From: an uncultured Eubacterium sp.
GTDB lineage: Bacteria; Bacillota; Clostridia; Lachnospirales; Lachnospiraceae
Assembly (NCBI GenBank): GCA_947573465.1
Contig: CANPET010000002.1
Location: forward strand, 1-26,815
Reading direction: 5' to 3'
DNA: 26,815 bases
The notes beneath the pieces were generated by a model that was given only the letters and a program-made list of their open reading frames with translations, ran no database searches and was not told the DNA's origin. Made by a program: the position numbers and the translations under genes. This document shows, one piece after another, positions 22,434 through 26,815 of the stretch (position 1 is the first letter of the stretch; each line of letters opens with the position of its first letter).

Positions 22434-24491
22434 TTATTTCTTTACGTCTTTTTTCAGAACTCCCAACAACACGGCTGTAATAACCGAGCCAATAAGCCAT
22501 GACACAACGTAAAGCAATGGATTGCCAACAGTTGCAAATACGAATATACCACCATGTGGAGCCATCAATGTGCATCCAAACAATGCTGAAAGGAATCCTG
22601 CTACACCTGCTCCTACCATTGTTGCCGGAATCACGTGCAATGGGTCAGATGCTGCAAATGGAATCGCACTCTCTGTAATAAATGAACTTCCCATAACCAG
22701 ATTTGAAACAAAAGCACCACGCTCTTCTTTCGTAAATTTCTTAGGGAATAATTTACTTGCAATCGCAATTCCCACAGGAGGAACCATACCACCAACCATA
22801 ACTGCTGCCATTGCGATATAACAAGCCTGTACTGCCGGATCTGATGCTGCCTTTCCACCTTCCATCATCTGAGCTGCTGTTGCCAGCATACCTGTACCAA
22901 ATACATATGCTGCCTTATTAATCGGACCGCCCATGTCGATAGCCATCATGGCTGCAACAATCAATCCTAACACTGTAATCAATCCTGCATGGGAAAGACT
23001 TGTAAGCATATTGCTAAGTCCTGTGTTAATCAAACCAATCAATGGATTGAAAATCATACACATAAGAATTCCAATAATAAATATACCAACCAACGGATAA
23101 ATCAATGTTGGCTTAATGCCATCTAAAGCTCCCGGAAGTTTTTCACAAAGTTTCTTTAATGCCAATACAATAAAGCCTGCAAGGAAACCTGCTAAAATTC
23201 CACCAAGGAAACCAGACACTGTATTGCCACCATCTTTGCTGACAAATGCAAAGTTGGCAATAAATTTAGAAAATCCACCTAAGGAATCTACATTATTACC
23301 GAAAACAAAACCTGCCAATGCTGCATTACCATTCGTTGCCAGCAAACCGCCTGTAAAACCAACTGCAAGGCCTGGTCTGTCTGCAATAGAATATGCGATA
23401 TATCCTGCAAGCACAGGAACCATAAGATTCATGGCAAGACCACCAATATATTTAAATAGTGCTGATAACGGGGTACATTGACCGAAGTTTGAGCCACCAG
23501 TCGTTCCGTATCCACAAATAGTATCAATCAGGAATGCAATTGCAACCATAATACCACCGCCAATAACAAACGGTAACATATGAGATACTCCACTCATCAG
23601 ATGTTTATACGCTGCATGTCCAATAGATTCTTTTTCGCCTGTAGCTCTTTCTTCCACATCCCCTGTTCCGCTCTCAAATACAGGTGCATTTCCGCTGACA
23701 GCCTCATTGATTAATTTTTCTGCTTTATTAATGCCGTCAGCTACCTTTGTAACAACAACACGCTTCCCAGCAAAACGATCCATAGGAACTTTCGTATCTG
23801 CCGCAACAATAATGCCTGCTGCCTGCTCAATCTCATCTGTTGTGAGAATATTTTTCGCACCACCGGAACCTCTTGTTTCTACCTTTACCTGATAGCCCAT
23901 TTCTTTTGCCTTTTTCTCAATTGCTTCTGCTGCCATATAAGTATGAGCAATTCCCGTAGGGCATCCGGTAACAGCCAAAATTAATTTCCCTGAATCTGTA
24001 TTTTCTATCTCTTGTGGCTCAGAATTATAATCTTTATCGCTCTCTGCTTCATCAATAATCTGCAAAAACTCTTCTACCGTCTTTGCATTTCTCAGACTGT
24101 TTGTAAACTCCTCATTCATCAATAATACTGAAAGCTTACTTAAAACACTCAAGTGGATATTATCTTCTGTATTTGGTGCTGCAATCAAAAAAATCAAGTT
24201 TGCCGGTTCTCCATCCAAAGAGTCAAATTCGACACCATCAGGAACTACCATAGCCGCCAGTCCCGGCTTGCTCACTGCGTTTGATTTGCAATGTGGAATA
24301 GCGATTCCTCCACCAATTCCAGTGGTGCTTTCTTCCTCTCTTGCATAAACTCCATTTCGATAAGCTTCTACGTCATTAATTTTCCCACTTGCAGCCATCA
24401 ATTCGACCATTTTATCTAAAGCATCTTTTTTATCTGACGCCTGACCACTCAACTCAATACTTTTAGGATCAAGTAAGTCTGTAATCCTCAT
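22434..24491 (-). CDS. fruA: Fructose PTS permease, fused EIIABC
   Basis: Fructose-specific phosphotransferase permease (685 residues) that imports fructose as fructose-1-phosphate. Domain order is A-B-C. EIIA (1-150) has the phospho-His H67 in GIGGGIAIPHCKS. EIIB (about 168-265) has the phospho-Cys C177 in LAVTGCPTGIAHTYMAAEA. EIIC (about 295-680) has ten or so helices, including MSGVSHMLPFVIGGGIMVAIAFL and the FITESAIPFAASDPLHVIP segment. The ATG at 24489-24491 follows AGGAGG. It is preceded by fruK, whose product phosphorylates the imported sugar phosphate, across a 193-bp gap containing a hairpin-rich element. No clear terminator follows the gene. Confidence 0.96.
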   Translation of the reverse strand: MRITDLLDPKSIELSGQASDKKDALDKMVELMAASGKINDVEAYRNGVYAREEESTTGIGGGIAIPHCKSNAVSKPGLAAMVVPDGVEFDSLDGEPANLIFLIAAPNTEDNIHLSVLSKLSVLLMNEEFTNSLRNAKTVEEFLQIIDEAESDKDYNSEPQEIENTDSGKLILAVTGCPTGIAHTYMAAEAIEKKAKEMGYQVKVETRGSGGAKNILTTDEIEQAAGIIVAADTKVPMDRFAGKRVVVTKVADGINKAEKLINEAVSGNAPVFESGTGDVEERATGEKESIGHAAYKHLMSGVSHMLPFVIGGGIMVAIAFLIDTICGYGTTGGSNFGQCTPLSALFKYIGGLAMNLMVPVLAGYIAYSIADRPGLAVGFTGGLLATNGNAALAGFVFGNNVDSLGGFSKFIANFAFVSKDGGNTVSGFLGGILAGFLAGFIVLALKKLCEKLPGALDGIKPTLIYPLVGIFIIGILMCMIFNPLIGLINTGLSNMLTSLSHAGLITVLGLIVAAMMAIDMGGPINKAAYVFGTGMLATAAQMMEGGKAASDPAVQACYIAMAAVMVGGMVPPVGIAIASKLFPKKFTKEERGAFVSNLVMGSSFITESAIPFAASDPLHVIPATMVGAGVAGFLSALFGCTLMAPHGGIFVFATVGNPLLYVVSWLIGSVITAVLLGVLKKDVKK

Positions 24492-24570
24492 TTCCTTCTT
24501 CCTCCTTTTATTTATGTTCCGTTCTTTATATTTATTTTATGAAATCATATGTTCCTTTAAAAATAATCAA

Positions 24571-24698
24571 AGAGTTCGCTTGCGAACTCTCTCGCGAGGT
24601 GCGGGTTCGCAAGAACAACTACTTTTTCGCGCCTCTGCGATCCTGCGGAGCATTTTTATTCTATAGGAAGTTCAAAGAACTTTCCTATAGAATAAAAA
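24571..24698. repeat. GC-rich, multi-hairpin element between fruK and fruA
   Basis: A block visibly richer in GC than its AT-rich surroundings, made almost entirely of inverted repeats. It contains a 9-bp stem AGAGTTCGC/GCGAACTCT with a TT loop (24571-24590), the palindrome CTCGCGAG (24591-24598), CTCTGC/GCGGAG around 24633-24650, and a long stem (24653-24673 with 24677-24698, one bulge). The last stem contains TTCTATAGGAA, and its right arm includes the fruK stop codon. It resembles an intergenic REP/MITE-type repeat. It may also act as a partial terminator or mRNA stabiliser, setting the fruK:fruA ratio. Confidence 0.65.
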
Positions 24699-25599
24699 CA
24701 TGTGTATTCATAATAGAATCTACTTCCTCTTTCGTTGCCAGTTTTTCTGAAAATGCACTTGCACTTCCCGTACATACTCCCAACTTAAACGCTTCACGAT
24801 AATCTCTTGTCTGCAGATATCCTGCTAAAAATCCTGCTACCATGGAATCTCCGGCTCCAACCGAGTTTACAACCTTTCCCTTTGGTGCCTCACTTTCATA
24901 GATACTTCCGTCTTCTGCCACTAAAACTGCCCCTGCTCCTGCCATGGAAACAAGCACATTTTTTGCTCCCATTTCTTTTAATTTTTTTGCATAGACAATA
25001 ACATCCTTTTTTTCTTCCAGTTCAACTCCAAATATTTCTCCCAGTTCATGGTTATTTGGTTTCACCAAAAACGGATGATATTTGAGTACATTCACCAGCA
25101 AATCTTTTGTAGCATCTACCACAATATTCAAATCTTTTTCTTCCATGTATTTCATGATATCCATATACATAGACTGTGGCATAACTGATGGAATGCTTCC
25201 TGCAAGAACCAATACGTCTCCATACTGAAGTTTGTCTAACTTTTCATATAGACTCCTGATGTCTTTTTCCTTGATATCCGGTCCCTGTCCGTTAATCTCA
25301 CTTTCCTCATTGGAACGAAGTTTCAGATTAATACGCGAAAGCCCTTCTTTTACTTCAATAAAATCTGCATTAACTCCCTGTTCTTCCATGAGCCTGCAAA
25401 TTTCTTTTCCTGTAAATCCTGCCAAAAATCCCAGTGCCGTACTATCAAAGCCTAAATTCTTTAATACCATTGACACATTGATTCCTTTACCGCCTGCATA
25501 AATAATTTCTTTCGTAGTTCTATTCACTCTTCCAAGTTTAAAATTATTTACATCGACAATATAATCCAGTGATGGATTAAATGTAACCGTATAAATCAC
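24685..25599 (-). CDS. fruK: 1-phosphofructokinase
   Basis: PfkB-family kinase (304 residues) turning fructose-1-phosphate, delivered by FruA, into fructose-1,6-bisphosphate. Motifs: N-terminal MIYTVTFNPSLDYIVDV, GGKGINVS at 36-43 (substrate region), and the second PfkB signature VNSVGAGDSMVAGF with catalytic base D251 in GAGD. The start codon is GTG (25597-25599) with GGGAGG upstream; the family N-terminus begins there. It lies 15 bp after ptsI. The last residues, HVFIL, and the TAG stop are encoded within a long hairpin that belongs to the intergenic element, so the natural C-terminus may have been replaced by a few residues. Overall length is still normal. Confidence 0.95.
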   Translation of the reverse strand: MIYTVTFNPSLDYIVDVNNFKLGRVNRTTKEIIYAGGKGINVSMVLKNLGFDSTALGFLAGFTGKEICRLMEEQGVNADFIEVKEGLSRINLKLRSNEESEINGQGPDIKEKDIRSLYEKLDKLQYGDVLVLAGSIPSVMPQSMYMDIMKYMEEKDLNIVVDATKDLLVNVLKYHPFLVKPNNHELGEIFGVELEEKKDVIVYAKKLKEMGAKNVLVSMAGAGAVLVAEDGSIYESEAPKGKVVNSVGAGDSMVAGFLAGYLQTRDYREAFKLGVCTGSASAFSEKLATKEEVDSIMNTHVFIL

Positions 25600-25614
25600 T
25601 ATACCTGCCTCCCG

Positions 25615-26815
25615 CTATTTCAAAATTTCCAAAACTTCCTCTTCTGTAACGCATTCCATAACCTTGTCTGCCAATGCCTTACACTCTTCTACATCACAAT
25701 CAGAAATTATTTTTCTAGTTTTTAAAACACTTGTGGCACTCACACTGAATTCATCAAGCCCAAATGCAAGAAGTAATGGGATGAGTTTGGAATCTGCTGC
25801 TGCCTCACCACACATTCCTACCATAATTCCTTCTTTTTTTGCACATTCTATAATTCTTTTTATTGCCCGAAGCACTGCCGGATTATAAGCCGAATATAAA
25901 TATGAAACCTTAGCGTTTCCTCTATCCACCGCCATGGTATATCCTGTAAGATCGTTGGTTCCGATACTGAAAAATGCTGCTTCCTTCGCCAATATATCTG
26001 CCATCATGCAGGCTGCCGGAGTTTCCATCATAACTCCAATCTCAATATTCTTATTATAGGCAACCCCCTGTTTGTCAAATTTCTTCATAATATCAGCTAC
26101 CATACCTTTTACTTGACGCAATTCATCTACACATGTGACAAGTGGAACCATTATTTTAATTTTTCCAAATGCACTTGCTCTCACAATTGCTTTTAATTGC
26201 GTCTCATAAATATCTTTTCGTTTCAGACAAAAACGAATTGCGCGAAATCCCAAAAACGGATTTTCCTCTTGCTCCAATCCAAGATATGGAATCGCTTTAT
26301 CTCCACCAATATCAAGTGTTCTGATAATAACGGGCTTTCCTTTCATTGTCTCAGCAACGGTCTTATACGCCTCAAACTGTTCCTCTTCTGTCGGAATACT
26401 GTCTCTATCCATAAATAAGAACTCTGTTCTGAAAAGTCCGATTCCTTCTCCGTCACACTCTACTGCTTTCATTGCATCTTCCGGTTTTCCAATATTACAT
26501 ACCAGCTCTACCTTCGTTCCGTCTTTTGTAACAGACGGCTGCCCTGCATAGGCTTTCAGCAATGCTTTTTCATCCTGATGTTTCTGATACATTTTTTCGA
26601 ACTTTGCGACTGTCTCTTCATCCGGATTCACAATTGCCTCTCCACTGGTACCATCCAGAACAACTTCGTCCCCATTCTTCACGATACTACAAATGTTATC
26701 AATACTGAGAACTGCCGGAATCTCCATTGCTCTTGCAAGAATGGCTGAATGGGATGTTCTTCCACCCACCTCTGTAAGAATACCTGCAATGTTATCCGGA
26801 TTAATTCCTGCTGTC
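25615..26815 (-). CDS. ptsI: PTS enzyme I (PEP-protein phosphotransferase), N-terminus outside window
   Basis: General PTS phosphocarrier that takes phosphate from PEP and passes it to HPr. About 400 residues are visible; the frame is open to the window edge, so the HPr-binding N-terminal part (about 165 residues) is missing. The first visible residues, AGINPDNIAGILTEV, lead into GGRTSHSAIL with the phosphorylated His. The PEP-binding TIM-barrel follows with GIGLFRTEFLFMDR, IRTLDIGGDKAIPYL and FSIGTNDLTGYTMAVDRGN (the usual Gln after LT is Gly here), and active-site Cys in GMCGEAAAD. Being directly upstream of fruK and fruA, it may be dedicated to, or co-induced with, fructose use. A GTG near 26769 is internal, not a start. 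Confidence 0.95.
   Translation of the reverse strand, partial: TAGINPDNIAGILTEVGGRTSHSAILARAMEIPAVLSIDNICSIVKNGDEVVLDGTSGEAIVNPDEETVAKFEKMYQKHQDEKALLKAYAGQPSVTKDGTKVELVCNIGKPEDAMKAVECDGEGIGLFRTEFLFMDRDSIPTEEEQFEAYKTVAETMKGKPVIIRTLDIGGDKAIPYLGLEQEENPFLGFRAIRFCLKRKDIYETQLKAIVRASAFGKIKIMVPLVTCVDELRQVKGMVADIMKKFDKQGVAYNKNIEIGVMMETPAACMMADILAKEAAFFSIGTNDLTGYTMAVDRGNAKVSYLYSAYNPAVLRAIKRIIECAKKEGIMVGMCGEAAADSKLIPLLLAFGLDEFSVSATSVLKTRKIISDCDVEECKALADKVMECVTEEEVLEILK

Noticed and set aside
22387..22575. 62-codon minus-strand frame overlapping the end of fruA
   Set aside because: Different frame inside fruA; the protein reading is incoherent while the fruA frame is fully family-like.
1..26815. tRNA or rRNA genes
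   Set aside because: No cloverleaf-like GC-rich stretch with a GTTCRA-type T-loop or rRNA-like segment was noticed; the only GC-rich block (24571-24650) is a set of simple hairpins.

Overview
The window looks like a chromosomal segment of a low-GC anaerobic Firmicute, most likely a gut Lachnospiraceae-type Clostridia. This is inferred from AT-rich sequence, strong AGGAGG-type ribosome sites, several TTG/GTG starts, and the gene set: PepD dipeptidase, OPT transporter, DUF2752 protein, MetA, a ZTP riboswitch over a split PurH pathway, and a fructose PTS. No rRNA, tRNA, CRISPR array, prophage or complete insertion sequence was seen. Nearly all genes lie on the minus strand; only corA and the two purine genes are on the plus strand.

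Layout: (1) 1-2791 is most of dnaE, with its C-terminus outside the window. (2) 2856-6637 is a minus-strand run of pqqD-like, small membrane protein, pepD, DUF2752 and M50-type protease genes, preceded by the OPT transporter gene (6734-8695) with its own promoter and terminator. (3) 8844-10683 holds a zinc-ribbon membrane protein and a PF14907-type nucleotidyltransferase. (4) 10953-14284 holds a CarD-like regulator, DegV plus a small membrane protein, MetA and PncC. (5) corA (14388-15287) converges on a four-gene phospholipid operon (PAP2, flippase-like, PssA, Psd; 15323-18588) across a shared bidirectional terminator. (6) 18700-20824 is a ZTP-riboswitch-controlled pair: an archaeal-type IMP cyclohydrolase and a stand-alone AICAR transformylase, which together do the work of bifunctional PurH. 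The riboswitch ligand (ZMP/ZTP) is the substrate of the second enzyme or its derivative. (7) 20848-22388 is the most unusual part: one gene encoding an XRE DNA-binding domain fused to an orotate-phosphoribosyltransferase-like domain with altered catalytic-loop residues. It lies between a 231-bp cruciform/MITE-like element and a four-unit array of 73-75-bp hairpin repeats. The whole segment is bounded by an exact 16-bp inverted repeat. (8) 22434-26815 is a fructose PTS operon in the order ptsI (5'-truncated by the window), fruK, fruA (IIABC). A hairpin-rich, locally GC-rich element between fruK and fruA supplies the fruK stop codon. Just after fruA, a strong Shine-Dalgarno site precedes ATG-GTC-TGA at the boundary of the unusual segment, as if a further gene had been cut off.

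The strongest candidates for something undescribed are the inverted-repeat-bounded XRE-PRTase module with its hairpin array, the MITE-like cruciform, and MetA carrying Asp at the acyl-CoA specificity position 111. The remaining genes are recognisable housekeeping or metabolic families. All family calls come from reading motifs by eye; no database search was run.
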